Shown here: positions 1 through 15,130 of the stretch, one piece after another
Position numbering within the stretch: the first letter of the stretch is position 1
Layout: each line of letters starts with the position of its first letter
Source of the DNA: Plectrocnemia conspersa
Lineage: Eukaryota; Arthropoda; Insecta; Trichoptera; Polycentropodidae
DNA length: 64,000 nt
Assembly (NCBI GenBank): GCA_009617715.1
Contig: VTFK01000045.1
Coordinates: 831,966-895,965, forward strand
Direction of reading: 5' to 3'
Program-made: the position numbers and the translations under genes
Notes under the pieces: model-generated
The model's database searches: none
The model's input: the letters and a program-made list of their open reading frames with translations, nothing else
What the model was told of the DNA's origin: nothing

Positions 1-527
1 AATACAGTGGAATATCAATTTACGAGCATAATTCATTCTGTAAACGTGATCCTATTTCAAAGTACTCGTATATCAAAGCAAATTTTCTAATTATAAATAA
101 AAAAAAACCCAAGTTGATTAATTCCAAAATGCAAAAATATTCATATAAAAATTATTCATACAAAATACACGTTAAAATTTATTATAAAATAAATCTAAAT
201 CACTGATAGCTCAATAAAATATTATTATTTTAGTGCAACTTTAACTAAGAACCTTGCTTCTAATGACACTTGCTTTTGCCTACTTTTGAAGATTTGGTGA
301 AAATGTGACATTGTATTGTCATTGAATAGATTCATGGCTCGCACATGGGAAACAGTGCAAAATTTATACGAAATTTTACATTGTTTCGCATATTACAGAT
401 ATCCCAAAACACATTTCAACTGAGAGATTTCTTAGCTTCTTTTTCCTCCATTTCAGGCAAGATCTCCTCTGTAGTTTTAGATCTATTTGTTCTTCAAAAT
501 AACCTCCTAATGCATGGGCTAGTGTAG
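1..527 (-). mobile_element. Tigger/pogo-like transposon remnant, C-terminal end of transposase plus terminal repeat
   Basis: The window opens inside or at the edge of a pogo/Tigger-type DNA transposon. At position 5 a terminus starting CAGTGGAATATCAATTTACG follows a TA (3-4), as expected for this superfamily. On the - strand about 230-400 translates to a stretch resembling the C-terminus of Tigger/jerky transposases, with LFNDNTMSHF followed by RQKQVSL. Upstream of this the frame is broken by stops and shifts. The element therefore runs from about 530 down to its end near 5 and is non-functional: no catalytic DDE region is visible. The call rests on recalled family motifs; the terminal repeat and TA are directly visible. 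Confidence 0.6.
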
Positions 528-800
528 GGCTTCCTAAACTGTGTTCCACAGAAAGTTAATATGTGATCCGCAAACAAAATTTAAACATGTTTGACCTCAA
601 ATTAACAGGTGAATGATAAAGAAGGGTAATCTTTTCGCACTCGATCTGCATGAAAGAGATGGCGCAGATTGTTTTTGTTTGGCTGCCCGATCCCTACCTA
701 CGTGACAGCCGGCTGTCATTAGTCTGTTGACAGTTGCCAAGATTATCAATTATGCCCGCGCTTTTGTTCACAAATTTTATCAAAGAGAAAAAAAAGAGCT
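528..800. mobile_element. possible hAT-like transposon end, degenerate
   Basis: The sequence AGGGCTTCCTAAACTGTGTT near 526 resembles termini of hAT-family elements whose ends read CAGNGNTTCCCAAACTGTG. The following 250 bases are GC-richer than their surroundings, as the leader of such elements often is. No matching right end, target duplication or transposase is seen, so this is a weak call. Confidence 0.3.
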
Positions 801-1984
801 TGAAAATACGTTTTAAATATTCAGCATACCGATGTGTTATTTATAAAGATAACAAATCTCCGAGAATATTACGTATTTCACAAAAATGTTTGTTGTCTTA
901 ATAATTCAAATTTAATAAAATTTAATTAAAACCATTTATAAATTGCTTAAATTTACGTTAAAATGACAATTTGAAAAAAATGATTTTTTTTTCTATTATA
1001 GAATGAAAAATATTATTTAAAAAATATCCATAGATTACTAGAAATTTCAAAATGGTAGTTTTATGATTGAAAAAAAATGTAACAACTGTGTTTTATTTAA
1101 TATCTAATTTTGAAGAACAAGTTTCACCTACGAAGAGACATTTAACTTTCAAATATTGTGCTTGATTTCCAGAAGACTTCAAGGACCCAAAATCATCGAT
1201 ATCAACAACCATTTTTAGAAGAACAACAAGTAAAATGAGCAAGCAAATAAAATTTAAGCCATGAAGATTTCAAAAAAGTTAATTTAAAAAAAAGAAAAAG
1301 GCATACATCACTAAACCAGTATTACAATGAGTAATTTGTATTTATACGTATGTGCATAAGTTTTTTCATAATATGTACGCATATGAATAAATAAAAAAAA
1401 TTTTCACGTTTAGTTTTTATAAGTGTATGTACTACGTAGGATCATTTATTTATTACCCACTTAAAAACTATCCATAGTATGCTAGAATTTAAGTTATTTT
1501 CAACTTATACGAAAAAATTCGGAACCAATAAATTATGTTCATAAGATCAGCATTTATGCAATAACAATGATTTAAAAAACATTAAATTAAAAAAAATATA
1601 TTTCAATAATACTTAAAAATGAAACCTTAATGTAAAAAACGAACAGCAGACATAAAATAAACATGTAAACCTATTTATATGTTATTTACAAAAAAATACT
1701 ATTTTAAGTGTTAAATATTTTTTTTATACTGATTAATTTTATATTTTACTCAATACTTTTCTTTATATCTCAAAAAAAAGTAAAATTACAATGCAAATGT
1801 TGTACTAAAAATAAAAATATTTTTTTTATTTATATTTTATAAATTTTATGAGCTCAGGTTAAATCAAAATCAATTAAGCTATTGTTATCATTACTGTATT
1901 TTAACAAGTAAATTAAAATAAATATGTAATATATTTTTATTACACAAATAACATACAATAAGTAAAATATGTACACAAACTATT
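801..1984. other. AT-rich stretch with no recognised feature
   Basis: Very AT-rich DNA with homopolymer runs and no open frame of note, no RNA gene and no repeat structure that I can support. Confidence 0.5.
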
Positions 1985-2210
1985 GATACAACCCTTTTCA
2001 TTGCACACGATGCAAGGGTTGAACGCGGCTAATGCAAGAAAAATATTCTTTTTTTAGCGTTTAATAGCTTCTGAAAGGCCTAGAGCAGGTTCATAACGAG
2101 CCCTTTTTTTCACCGATTACACCCTTTCGCTTTTTATAAGTGCAAGTTCCACCCTATTACATAGCGGTCTGAAATTACACGACGCACGCGTACGGGTTAA
2201 CAGATCCCAT
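1985..2210. promoter_or_regulatory. candidate regulatory island with Kruppel-type sites
   Basis: A GC-richer island in AT-rich DNA. It holds CAACCCTTT (1989-1997), AAGGGTTGAA (2014-2023), an ACCCTTT at about 2119 and a near-consensus TACGGGTTAA (2191-2200). The Kruppel consensus is roughly AANGGGTTAA or its complement. The first two form an inverted pair followed by GCTAATGC (2028-2035), an arrangement repeated near 12.15 kb. The motifs are visible; that this is an enhancer of the Kr gene 34 kb downstream is inference. Confidence 0.4.
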
Positions 2211-4480
2211 TATGTATATTTGTATGAAAAAAATTACTATGAATAAGCCATACGGAGGATAGTTTTTGTGTTTCGGTCACTAAAAAAACCTATAAGAACA
2301 TATGATCAATTTTTTAGTAGCGTTTTTATAACGCGACCATTGTTTTTTACCTGGGGATTTTTTTATTCGTGTGGAGTGTGTTTTTTAACGTTTGATTACA
2401 CGTTGGAGAGGGTTGTCCGGAAATAGTTTAGAAATGTGAAGAATGGAAATAACTGTTACCGGTAATGAAAAGGGGTAAAACGGTTGTTTGAACCAATTAA
2501 TAATTTTACATATGAACTGACAACAAAAACCAACATTGTATTTTTATACACATATGTAATTATTGAACTAGGACTGGCATTGAAAAAATATAAAAGTATA
2601 CGTATATATGATGCAAAGGAGCTATATTAAATATTCAAGAAGACAAATTTGATAATAGTAAAGTCTTGGCAAGTTAACCAGAATATAGTATGTATTTGAA
2701 GCGAAAGAAAAACGATACCCTCCCCAGTAATTACCGGTAAAACTTCGATCAGTTTATGTTTGTTAATAATTAATTATTCACATAAACTACTGGGAAAGTG
2801 ACGCACAAATTTAAGTCCTATTATTGTATCGATTCTCTCGATAACTTGTTATTCTAGACTTTGATAAAAGAACAGATAACTGATACGTCCACCACTTCCC
2901 GGATGCGTCGATTTTGAAAGGCAAAACTTTATTTACTCGGCAATACAAACACGAATATCGCGGTTAAATGTTATACAAAAAATAAATTTAAGAGACCCTT
3001 TTGCATTGATAATATAAATAGAAACCTTATACAAAAAAATGTTATGCAAAAATTATTTGTTGTAGCTTTGCAAAGGTTTGGTGGTTTGCATATCTCAAGG
3101 ACAATGGTGCTGTTTTCATCATTTCAAGGTTTTGCTATCTTTGAATTTCCGTGACAAGCCTTTTAGAAATTAGCCGCCTTTATTAAATGTATACAATGGT
3201 GTTAGTCCCTTTTTTTTGTTTATACCATATTTAAATGCAAATATGGTTCGGTCTTTTAACAAAATTAGAGAAAAATCAAATAAGCATATTTAAAAAATAC
3301 AATTTTATATTTTAAGGAAGACAGAGTATGATTTTAATTACGTAGAACTTATTATCTTCAACCCAAAACGTGAGCTTTGTATCCTTGAGCTGATACGCAA
3401 ATTGGTCTACCATAAATTACAACAAAGAACCTTTAGCCGACAATGCAATTTACATGCAAATGACAGGAAGAAACCGTGCCCTTGAAGATCTGCAATAAAT
3501 TTTACGATGTAGCAATAAAACTGTGCACTTTTCTTTTAAATGCGTTTTTTTTTACATTTACAACGTCAGAAAAGTATTGCAAAGTATGCTTTTGTAAACC
3601 CGATACACTTTAGTGATATAGCAAAAAACCGTGTTGGATATTCAGATTTTTTTGTCATCTCTGTATTACCTGAAAGACAGCGTCATAGATATTTTATAGT
3701 TAAAAAAATTCCCTAACAAAACTAGAACAAAAAGTTACACAATACAAGATTTATGAACGCTGGTCACTACCGTTAGGCTTTCATGCATAATTTACGGTAG
3801 AAAAAAATACATAAAAAATATTTTCAAAGTAAAATTACATATGTATTCATAGAAACTGTGCGTATATACAGATTTTATTAGAAATTATATTTATTTTACA
3901 ATACTTTGAAATATATTTAAAATCTTAAATAATATAAATTATTAATATATTTTCTGCATACTTGCTAAAGTGTATATACTTTAATCTTAAGTAAATAAAT
4001 ATTCTATACATTTATTTTTAAAGTATTTTGTAATACGAATATAATTCACGGTTATTTTAGTTTTATAGTAGCAAGAAAATATTGATAAATTTTATAGAAC
4101 CTATTTTATTAAATAATATGTGCTTATAATAATTGCTTTTTTTGCATAAAAAAATAGAATGAGTCCTAATTTTTTTTACAAAATAAATAATATGTACTAA
4201 TGTTTTTTTATTTAATACATTAATTCAGTATTAACTTAGCAGTTCACTTTGCAATAATTATGTTAATATGATATTAAATATTTATGTGTATAATTGCTTA
4301 CGTATTTAAAATTATTTTAGTAGTAATAAATTTTAAATGACACATGAGAAAAAATAATACAATTAAGTATTCAATAACTTTTAACACAATTGACCATCGC
4401 GTGTCGATTGTTATTTTACCGAGAAAGTTAGCTGTACATTGTTGTACTGAGACAGTTTTGCATACGAAGCTTCAATTGTT
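2211..4480. other. AT-rich intergenic DNA with short GC-richer patches
   Basis: Mostly AT-rich. Short balanced patches occur at about 2,390-2,490 (with an AAAAGGGGTAAAA motif), 2,870-2,960 and 3,350-3,500 (with an octamer-like ATGCAAAT). They could be conserved noncoding DNA, but I see no gene. Confidence 0.4.
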
Positions 4481-5290
4481 GTAGTCAAATTCTCAATTGT
4501 GCAATCATGAATAGGGCATTTTGCCACTTGCAAAAACTTCTTTGTCTCTTACATAGAAAAAATTAAAGAAAATGCGTGCATAAATCAAAACCGTCGCTTT
4601 TTTGGACGCCATTGTGGTTATTGTTTGCGTAATGGGCGAAAAATATTTTTTTCTCAGTTCGCAAAATCGGTATTATAACGGTTGTTTAGTTATAAGGTGT
4701 TCTTGTTACACGTATAACATAAGCTTAAAAACTCATCTAGAGATCAGCTCTGATACGCTGTGGTCAAAATGTAAAGGGTCGCTAGTAACAAAACGGCTTG
4801 CGTGAATATCTACCATCACACTCGAAGGACAAAAAAAGTAAATGTTTATAGTTTCGTTTTTCACGGCTGCTGAATCTCGGAGGAATTATCTCAATCAGTG
4901 TTTTGGCGAGGTACCCGTGCAGAAACACAGCGACATTGTTCGCACACGCGATAAGCCGCATTTTCACCCCCTTCCGTACAAAAGATTTTGTACACAGAAA
5001 TAATTTCTTCCAGAGGCTCCCATTCTCCGTTTCGGGGCGATGTTGCGAAATCTTGTTCAATGGTCGGTAACAATGGCCGTGAGCGGGTTCGGTTCACTTT
5101 TACCCCTTTTAGCGACGCACAATGAGCCCTTTGAAAGTAAAGTAAAAGTAAACCTCAGACCACCGAAACGTGAACCATTTGACACCGCAATCCATTGTTC
5201 ATCACGTGCAAAAAAAATCATCCAAATAAGTACCATGTAACGATTTAACCGTGTGACGCGAGCTGACAATCGCTGTTAATATCTTAGTCT
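4481..5290. promoter_or_regulatory. GC-richer noncoding island, candidate enhancer
   Basis: Base composition rises clearly against both flanks for about 800 bases. Overlapping short open frames occur on both strands, none with recognisable domains, so coding function is not supported. The patch includes TTTACCCCTTTTA near 5,100, a one-off match to the Kruppel motif. The call as regulatory DNA is inferred from composition and from being upstream of a gap gene. Confidence 0.3.
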
Positions 5291-5631
5291 ATTTTGTGTG
5301 TTTGGTAAGAAGCGTTATCTAACTATGATAAATTAGGGCCCATTAAAAGTCAAATGATACTCTGAGTTTTTGGCAATGTTGTGTGTTATCATATTATGTG
5401 GCAGGTTGATAAACACACAAAGGAAGGAGAATAAAATGGGCAAGATCGATCATCGGTAACTTTACCTCTTTCATTATGAAGTAAAAACAAAATGTATTAG
5501 GTAATATATATTACACATATAAGAACAATGGCGGAAAAAGAAGGACTTATTATATACTAAATAACTAATATTATATTAAAAATATTTTACTAATAAGCTA
5601 TTTTTTATAAAATATAAAATACACTCAAATA

Positions 5632-7488
<1,857 letters not shown>

Positions 7489-7490
7489 TA

Positions 7491-8450
7491 TTGAGTTGAG
7501 TTAAACACTAACATAGACCTAACAGTATGATTTTTCAGTGGATTTTATAATATTTATTAAATATTTTTTTATTTAATCATTTTTTAGTTTTGGTTGTTAA
7601 AAAAAGTGTGATAATTTTTTAATAGGAAAAAATTAAAACCAATAAAATGTATTAAACCAATTTAGTATAGGTTCAATAACTGGCATTTAAAACATATTTA
7701 TATTATATTAATATATTAATTATTGTGTTACTCCTAAGATTAACTAAACGATCATATGCCAAATACAATTTATTAATTCAAGAACGGCCATAAATAATAT
7801 GTTTGGGCTCAAACTATTGTATTCATAGAAGTTTATTTTAAAAGGGACCTGATTTCCTCTAATACTTAGAACTGTTGTAATAGTCTAATAGTAGAAACTA
7901 TAGAAATGTGTTCTACTTTTTCTAGTCTCTTTGAGTTGCTTTTTTTTCAACTCTAGGCTTCATGCCTTGTTATTACTTAGTACTAAAGAAAGAGGAAGAA
8001 TATTTTTGCCTAATAATAATTTAAAATATTTATTGAATAGTAATAATAATAGAAATTTTATTTTACAATAATATTTTATCTATTTTTTTTTAATTAATAA
8101 TATAAAAGGAGCATTTTGATGGATTGTACGAGTCCATCAGCCTACAACATCCCCAGATATTATTTCAGTCGTTTAAGAGCTATGTACACATTTAGTGGGC
8201 AGAAAAGATAAAGGAAAAAATAACGCTAAAACCATGAAAAACGAGAAAGGGGAGACTTACTATTGTATCGTTTTATTTCAACTAGATTATTTTCTTTCAC
8301 ATATTATAACTGGTAATGTTATACTGTAAAATTATTTAGCCATCTCGTCAAGCAAAATATTTATCGAGATTCGCCTTTATATATGTACATACGTACATGA
8401 AAAATAAAATCGCATCCAAGCGAAAAATCATTAATATTATTAGAATATAA
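7491..8450. other. AT-rich intergenic DNA
   Basis: Nothing recognisable apart from AT-rich sequence and homopolymers. Confidence 0.5.
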
Positions 8451-8720
8451 AAGCTCGCTTGTGCGCAGGAAAACTAAGAGCACGGCGATCCATCATTCTT
8501 CAGAAGACCGCGGAAAATAAGTTGTGCCGAGTTTTACAAACAACGTCCAGCGTGGATGGCTTCTCCCCGTTTTTGCCACCCCCGAAACCACCCAACGCCC
8601 TTTCACACCCTCCCGCTAAATATCTTCACGAGTATGTTTCCGTGTAGTACACAATGTGGATGTGCGAGTCTACACACATATGCGACTCGTATAGATATTT
8701 TTCCACGACGATAACTTTTG
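8451..8720. promoter_or_regulatory. GC-richer noncoding island, candidate enhancer
   Basis: A sharply bounded patch of balanced composition, with a C-rich stretch at about 8,575-8,610, between AT-rich flanks. The 62-codon frame at 8,459 shows no domain. Regulatory function is inference. Confidence 0.25.
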
Positions 8721-9029
8721 TTATGTAGTTAAGAGTGGACAGGGTTGACCCTTGAACGCATTATAACTGTATTTTTCACTACAAAAACTATATAAATATG
8801 AATATTACAGTTTTGATGTTTCTTTAGAAAAACGTTATAGCTAATAATTGTTACATTGTAGAACATTACAGAAGTAGGATTGCGATCATTGACATGTTTT
8901 ATAATATATATTTTATTATACATTAAGTGTGTTAGTATCTAATATTTTTTATACATTTTCAAGTAATAGTTGAATCATACTCTTATTTTTTCTTTTATTG
9001 ATAAACACTAAAGCATGCAATTTTTTTTT

Positions 9030-9460
9030 TTTTATTTTCACTTTCACCAGTAGATATATATTTCTATCAACGAAAATATAAATTAACTGATAGGCGCCAG
9101 TAAATTTATATGCTGCTCTAAAATGTCTATGAAACTTAATTTGACAATTTCTAAATTATCATTTAATGTTTAAACCAAAATCAAATCAAACCGAACTAGA
9201 TCTAATGAAATTGTAAAACTAACTATAGTTTTTAAACTTACATTGAGTTAATTTATTTTGGTTTGATTTAAATTATTTTAAATATTGTATCATTTGTCGA
9301 ATGATCTGAGGTCACAGATCAGATCATCAGTTTGTGAACAAATACAGTTTCACACTGAAACTGATACTTAATAGTGAAATTATAAATCAACTGTTTGATA
9401 CATTTTAACTGGCTGAGTTAGTGAAATTATATTTATACCAGTGAAAATATACCTTCACCT
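9030..9460 (-). repeat. dispersed CACTGGTGAAA-type repeat, copy B
   Basis: Read on the - strand, about 9,160 down to 9,035 runs GTTTCATAGACATTTTAGAG, CAGCATATAAATTTACTGGC and then CTACTGGTGAAAGTGAAAAT, matching copies D-F. A further CCAGTGAAAATATA motif lies at about 9,438. The copy is fragmented. Confidence 0.55.
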
Positions 9461-10702
9461 TCTTTATATAAATAATTTATACAATAGTATACCAATTATA
9501 TTTTAAACACTATAAAGGAGAATAATAATGGTTTAAAGTGTAAAATTTCTTACTCCATATTTAACAACTTACTAGAGGAAACAAAAAACTAAATAGACAT
9601 TTTGAAAATAGAAAAATAAAACAATATCTCAAGTTTGTATTGTTTAATTGAACATTTTGGAGATAGCAATTTTTTGAGCCTGTGTATTTTGATTAAAGGT
9701 ACAAGAGTCAATGTCGCCCAAAAGTAGAGTTAACAAATTTACACGAAAACATATAAATAAGGAAATATTGTTGCAACTTTGAAAAACTTTATAAAGTAGA
9801 GACATAAGAATGATCTCAACCATACACAATACAATGATAATAAACACCGAAAAATATATTAAGAAAACTGGTATTTTATATTGACTAAACAAATAAGTAA
9901 TTAAAATAAATACATAAACGGTGTAAATCGCCAAGTTAGTATTTATAATATAATACTATATGTCATAAAATCAAAAATTGAACTAAAAAATTCATTGTCT
10001 ATTGGAGCTAAGTGTTTATTGGCTTGATTATAAAATGTAATCCAAAAGTATCGAAATCTTTGAAAATACACATTGCCAATTGCAGTTCTACAATTACCTT
10101 ATAAAATAATCAAATTATTTTAACGAAAGGCGCGCTTATTATATAATACAAAAAATATTTTTTATTAATATACTATAATTAGTATAACTATGTTAGCCAG
10201 TTTTTAATGTTTAGCATCATTTATATATTTAGCAAAATTCCCATAACGATCTCCAATTTTTTATTATGGTAATTTATATATGAGAATTTGTGCGTTTTAT
10301 AACATTTTTATATTTAGGCTTTTTCGTTTTAGAAATTATGTCTGTAAGATTTTCGTGTAAGCTTTTATCACCGAACTATTTGAAACATATTAAAATCGAT
10401 TTGTAGAAAATATTTAGATTAAACGAGTCAGATTATATTTCTTTAACGATTGATATATACTAACCAAAAAATATACTATACTACTATACAGGATGTATAC
10501 ATCCAATTCTAATCAAGCTCAGCGAGCACCCGAAAAAGATACAGGTATGACAAGGAAGCATTGTTTGATTATTTTTTGCACACTAAAAACATTTTTTAGA
10601 CTGTTATTGACACTGCTTCTATTGTATATTTAAAATAAAATATACATATGTAATATGGATAGCTACCAATTCATATCGAAACTATTCATGTTTCAATATT
10701 AA

Positions 10703-10740
10703 GATAAAAACTGACCCTAAGGTAAAAACTGACCCTTACA
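10703..10740. repeat. short tandem duplication
   Basis: Two adjacent near-identical copies of AAAAACTGACCCT, about 18 bases apart. Confidence 0.6.
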
Positions 10741-10749
10741 TTACTATAT

Positions 10750-10930
10750 TTTTTGTGACAACCCTGATAAGAGGGTCGACCGCGAGACGCACGCCGAGTG
10801 AATGTTGTGTACGTCTGTCTGTCTATAATAAATGAATTGGATGATGTTCGGCGGCCACCCTTCCACGCCAAATACTCTACCTTGTGAACAGTCGGAGATC
10901 GAAAACCTTTTTGTGTTAAGTCATATATAC
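10750..10930. other. GC-richer island, possibly a solo LTR or LTR fragment
   Basis: Begins TGTGACAACCCTGATAAGAG and contains an AATAAA (about 10,829) followed by GC-richer sequence, reminiscent of long terminal repeats of insect Gypsy-type elements. No paired LTR, primer-binding site or target duplication is seen. Regulatory DNA is an equal alternative. Confidence 0.25.
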
Positions 10931-11339
10931 CTATCAAGTTTGTTTAAATTACCACGATATTTGAGAAAATAATTATTCATTATTCAATCAACATCAGATA
11001 AATAAACATCAAACAAAGTTTTTAATGATGCAGTATAATATCCCATAATTAAATGTTTAAAGCATTAGAAATTCCATCAACAGGTACCCCAACTTAAATA
11101 TGCTTTTTATACTAAACAATGATGATGAAATATTACTATTATAGATATAAATTGCTAAGACTTCAAAATATTTTATCTGCATATTAAGATTATATCACTT
11201 TTCGTGTAAAATAAATTTTTGCTTAATATCTTCACTTAATTTATTTTTTTCTAAATAATTCCAAGAATGTATATTAATTTTAAACTTTATTAACGCTGTA
11301 AAGTAATATTTTAATCATCGATAAAATGTTGGCGTTATA

Positions 11340-11990
11340 AGTGAATTCCTTGAAAGAGGAGAAAATTGGGGAACGAGCGCGGTGGTGAGGAGGCTCAATG
11401 ACCAATGGCGGTCCAGGACTCCTCAATCAATATGATGGAGTGGTCGAGGGGTAATCCTTCTTTAAATCTAAATGTACAATATATCTATAGGGCTACCATA
11501 ACAGGACACATACGCAGACTTGCCCCCCCCCCTCATGTCATTAAAATATGTTCATAAACACACTGATATAAGATTTAGACCTCCAAATGTTTCTTGATTG
11601 CTATTAATTTTTATCAATATGAAAAATATTCCTCAATAGTAAAATTAAATTAAGAATATAATGATCTATATTAGAGTATAATAGCACTCTGATTTAATTA
11701 ATAATCCTTACATTTAGTTGAAGGAAAACGGTCAATCCAACGATCGTAAAATTTTATTCATACGACAAAGCTCCCCAAATAACTGTTACTTCAATTAAAG
11801 TGAATCGTTTCCTAGTCATAACCGAACATAGGGGCTCATTCACAGTCGTGTATTTCTAATTACGTCAACATAAGGGTAGTCTCGTAATTAGTTCGATTTG
11901 TATGCGATAAACACGCCCCGCCGCATAAAAAGTCCTCCCTACTTAGATTCATCATATTTTGGTACTGTAAGTAAAAAATGACATAAAAAA
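11340..11990. other. mixed-composition intergenic DNA
   Basis: A short GC-richer patch (11,345-11,455), a C-run (11,523-11,532), and a second patch from about 11,820 leading into the Kruppel-site cluster. A CGCATAAAAAGTCC sequence at about 11,922 resembles Hunchback-type sites. No gene is seen. Confidence 0.3.
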
Positions 11991-12240
11991 GTTTTCGAGC
12001 AGCCAGCCTATCAGCGTAACCCTTTACCGAGGGGTCCGTTTATCACAAATGAAGGGGTTAAAGAGAGGGACGAGGTTAATTGCCCCCACCTAATCAACAT
12101 GCTCGGCTCCGCCCATCTATCCGATTGGCTGTTATTTCACCCCTTTCAACTTCAACCCTTTCGTCGACGCGAAAGGGTTGAAGTTTGCTAATGCGACCCC
12201 GCCGATGAGGGTGAGAATTTTCGCCATCTAACTTTTTTTC
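11990..12240. promoter_or_regulatory. candidate enhancer with a dense cluster of Kruppel-type sites
   Basis: Within about 170 bases lie TAACCCTTT (12,017-12,025), AAGGGGTTAA (12,052-12,061), CAACCCTTTC (12,153-12,162) and GAAAGGGTTGAA (12,171-12,182), plus a partial CCCCTTTCAAC (12,140-12,150). The Kruppel protein consensus is about AANGGGTTAA. The third and fourth sites sit in perfect 16-base inverted arms (12,148-12,163 and 12,170-12,185) around a 6-base centre, and GCTAATGC follows at 12,187. Motif matches are visible. Occupancy, autoregulation and enhancer activity are inference. Confidence 0.5.
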
Positions 12241-12779
12241 AACATGGCGTATTCTATTATTTGATGTTACCGTTTAATCAAACAAATTATATATTTAATT
12301 ACTCTGCTTTGCAATGCACCACTTTTTTTAAATATTTATTGTAAGTAATATTATTTCTAAAATAAAACTTATATCTTTGTAAATATATGAACTATAAATT
12401 TATGATTTATTTCATGGTTTTTATTTTTTGTTATGATATAGTCATTCATCAAATAAAATCATTATTAAATCGCAGTCTCATTACTTAAAAAATCATATTA
12501 ATTACTATAAAAGTAGTGTCATTAGCAGTGTAGGTACATTTTTTATTTTTTAAGAGAATCATTGATAATCTGAAAGTTAAACTAATAACAATCGCTAATT
12601 TTAAAAATTGAGATATGTATTATATGTATGTATTTTACGAATTAGTAGAACTATATTTGTTCACAAACTAATCTGATACGCATATTTTCATATGAATAGA
12701 GAATCACAGAGTTATGACGTAATATCGATCGACAGGATAGTACAAAATTTTAATCTAATCCTAACATAAAAAAAGTTCA

Positions 12780-12975
12780 AAAACTATAGTTAGTTTTAGA
12801 ACATTTATTAAATCAACTTTGGTTTGATTAATTTGTTTAGATTGCGTTTCGGAACTGTGAAATTATATTATATTTTCGCTAGTAAATATATATATCCACT
12901 AGAAAAAATGTATTTGGATATGATTTCACTGAAACGCCAGTGAAATTATAACTTCACTGATAATATGCAATAAAT
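12780..12975 (+). repeat. dispersed CACTGGTGAAA-type repeat, copy C
   Basis: Contains GTGAAATTATATTATATTTT, a TATCCACTAGAAAAAATGTA segment, then GATTTCACTGAAACGCCAGT and AACTTCACTGATAATA, in the order seen in copies D-F. Preceded by AAAACTATAGTTAGTTTTAG, also found before copy F. Confidence 0.55.
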
Positions 12976-14740
12976 TGAAATTGTATATAGCAATATATTA
13001 ATTTATGTACAAAAATTTGATCTTCAAAATAAGCCATTTATGTATTTAATTTAAAGTATTTTTTTTAAAAGAAAGCATTAACTAGTGAAATTTTAGTTAC
13101 AAAATCAAGTGCAACATTAAAATGAAATGCTCGTTTCGAGTAACTTTGGTTTAAAAGTATCAATTGGTTTTAAATTTTCAGTCCTTTTACCAGTTGTTTC
13201 GAGTACAAATAATCCCAAAGCTAGAACCGAATATTTATCATCACTAAGCATACCTAGATTTCTTGTATGTTTTGATAAATAAAAATCTATTTAATATTTA
13301 ATTAGGACTTTTTTTAATAAAAAATATTTTGATATACAATACCATTTTAATGAATTGAAATCGAAATTGTTCGAAATTCAAATTGAAACTTGAAATAAAG
13401 AAAGAAAATTTGCTTATAAATACTATTATTAAAATATTATAAACATTTATGCACATATATCATAAATAAATTTTATATATAATATTAATTTTAAACTTAG
13501 TGTATGCTAATAAATTAATGGTTAATTGTGCTTAGAATAGAAACAATGAACTTATTGCAGCAACAATGTTGTTTCAAATATTTTTCTTAGGACACGTTTG
13601 ATAATATATATGTACTAAGAAAAGTAAAGTTAAATTTCTATATATTAAAAATAATATTTAAAAATTAAATATTGTATATCAAGTTAAATGGCAAAGTTTT
13701 TATAATCGTTACTAAAAATATTAGAAGTAGTTAATAATATTTATTTTTTAGTTTATAATATTAAGTTAACTGTTAAAAATAAATAAAAAGATAGGTAATA
13801 TATGGCATGAAGTTGATACTCAACCGTATATCATGGAAAAACTTCATTCTAAAAAAACACTAATAAAATATAATATCATTTTGTAAAATATATACTAGAC
13901 ATTTTTAATGCCTATATAAATTAAGTGATTTTATTTTATACTTTACAACAAAGTGTAGCATTATCAATCATAAAAATGAAATTCAAGTTATTTTAGAACA
14001 TAATCAAAACCATTACAGATCGATGATTTTTGCTTTAAATGAATATTAAAAAAGTAAATTAAAAATTTATAGTAATATGGCAGATTTAAAATAGGTGCTA
14101 AAATATTTTTGTATCTATAATTTAATTAGACACAAGAAAACCTTAGCTATTAAAACTGCGTGGTTTACATTTAATCATTGAAAAAATGTTTAATATGCTT
14201 CTTTTTACAATCAAATTGTTCATCCACGTACACATTGTTTTATGATAAGTATGTGAATAAAATAGTAGAGACACATTTTTCATATTTGTATTGATGTCAA
14301 AAGAAAAGGCAACAAAGTTGTAAATTTTTGTAGAAGCTTATTTATGATTACTTGAAATTTTGTATATATGATTGCACGTGTATCGTTAGTAAGTGTTTTT
14401 TATCCAAATGTGGAGCTAATTTATTAATATATATTATTCGTTAAACCAATGAAAATATCTAACAAAATTAGTTCTAAAGGGTATTCATTTCACCTATCAT
14501 TTAAATATTAATCGACTTAATAGTAATTTTAACTGATCCTTGAAATTATCCGAATCTGCTTTACTATTTTTCAATTTTAGACTTTAAATAAAAAAAACAT
14601 TTTATATATATGTTTAAATTATTCTGTAAATAAAGTTAGCTAAAATTTATTTGATGCAATGCAAGAACGACTATACACATAAGCATCTAAATACGAAAAT
14701 GGCCCTGTATATAAACGTATTATTATATTTCACAAATGTA
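12976..14740. other. long AT-rich stretch with no recognised feature
   Basis: Low-complexity AT-rich DNA with no open frame, RNA gene or ordered repeat that I can support. Confidence 0.5.
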
Positions 14741-14744
14741 TATA

Positions 14745-15130
14745 TGTATTCACAGCTTCTATTCGAACCGGTAGCGTTCAATAATGGCGAATTTGCAACA
14801 ATGATTTAAAAAGTGGTCGGTTATGCAACGACCAAAACCTTTCCCAAGGCCCCTCTTGGAAGAGCAAACAATGAATATGCAACAAAAATCTTTATGCATT
14901 TTGAATAATTTCAGAAATCGGCCGTTTCGGGGGAAAAGATCGCTCAAATGGTTACAAATGCCGGATACGAATCGAACACCGCTTTCCCCCTTTTGCATTG
15001 TTCGATTAATTCGGATTCGAAATGCATATATGCATCGACGGTTTAGGGGTGGCCAAATTAATTATGCAACTGGAAATTCGATACGAGCTTGCAAAGTCCG
15101 GCATTTTGAGATCTCAGCGGGGATATGAAA
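14745..15130. promoter_or_regulatory. GC-richer noncoding island, candidate enhancer
   Basis: Balanced composition between AT-rich flanks. Overlapping open frames on both strands (including 101 codons at 14,823) lack recognisable domains. TTATGCAA- and TTTATGCATT-type motifs are present. Regulatory role is inferred from composition and setting. Confidence 0.3.
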
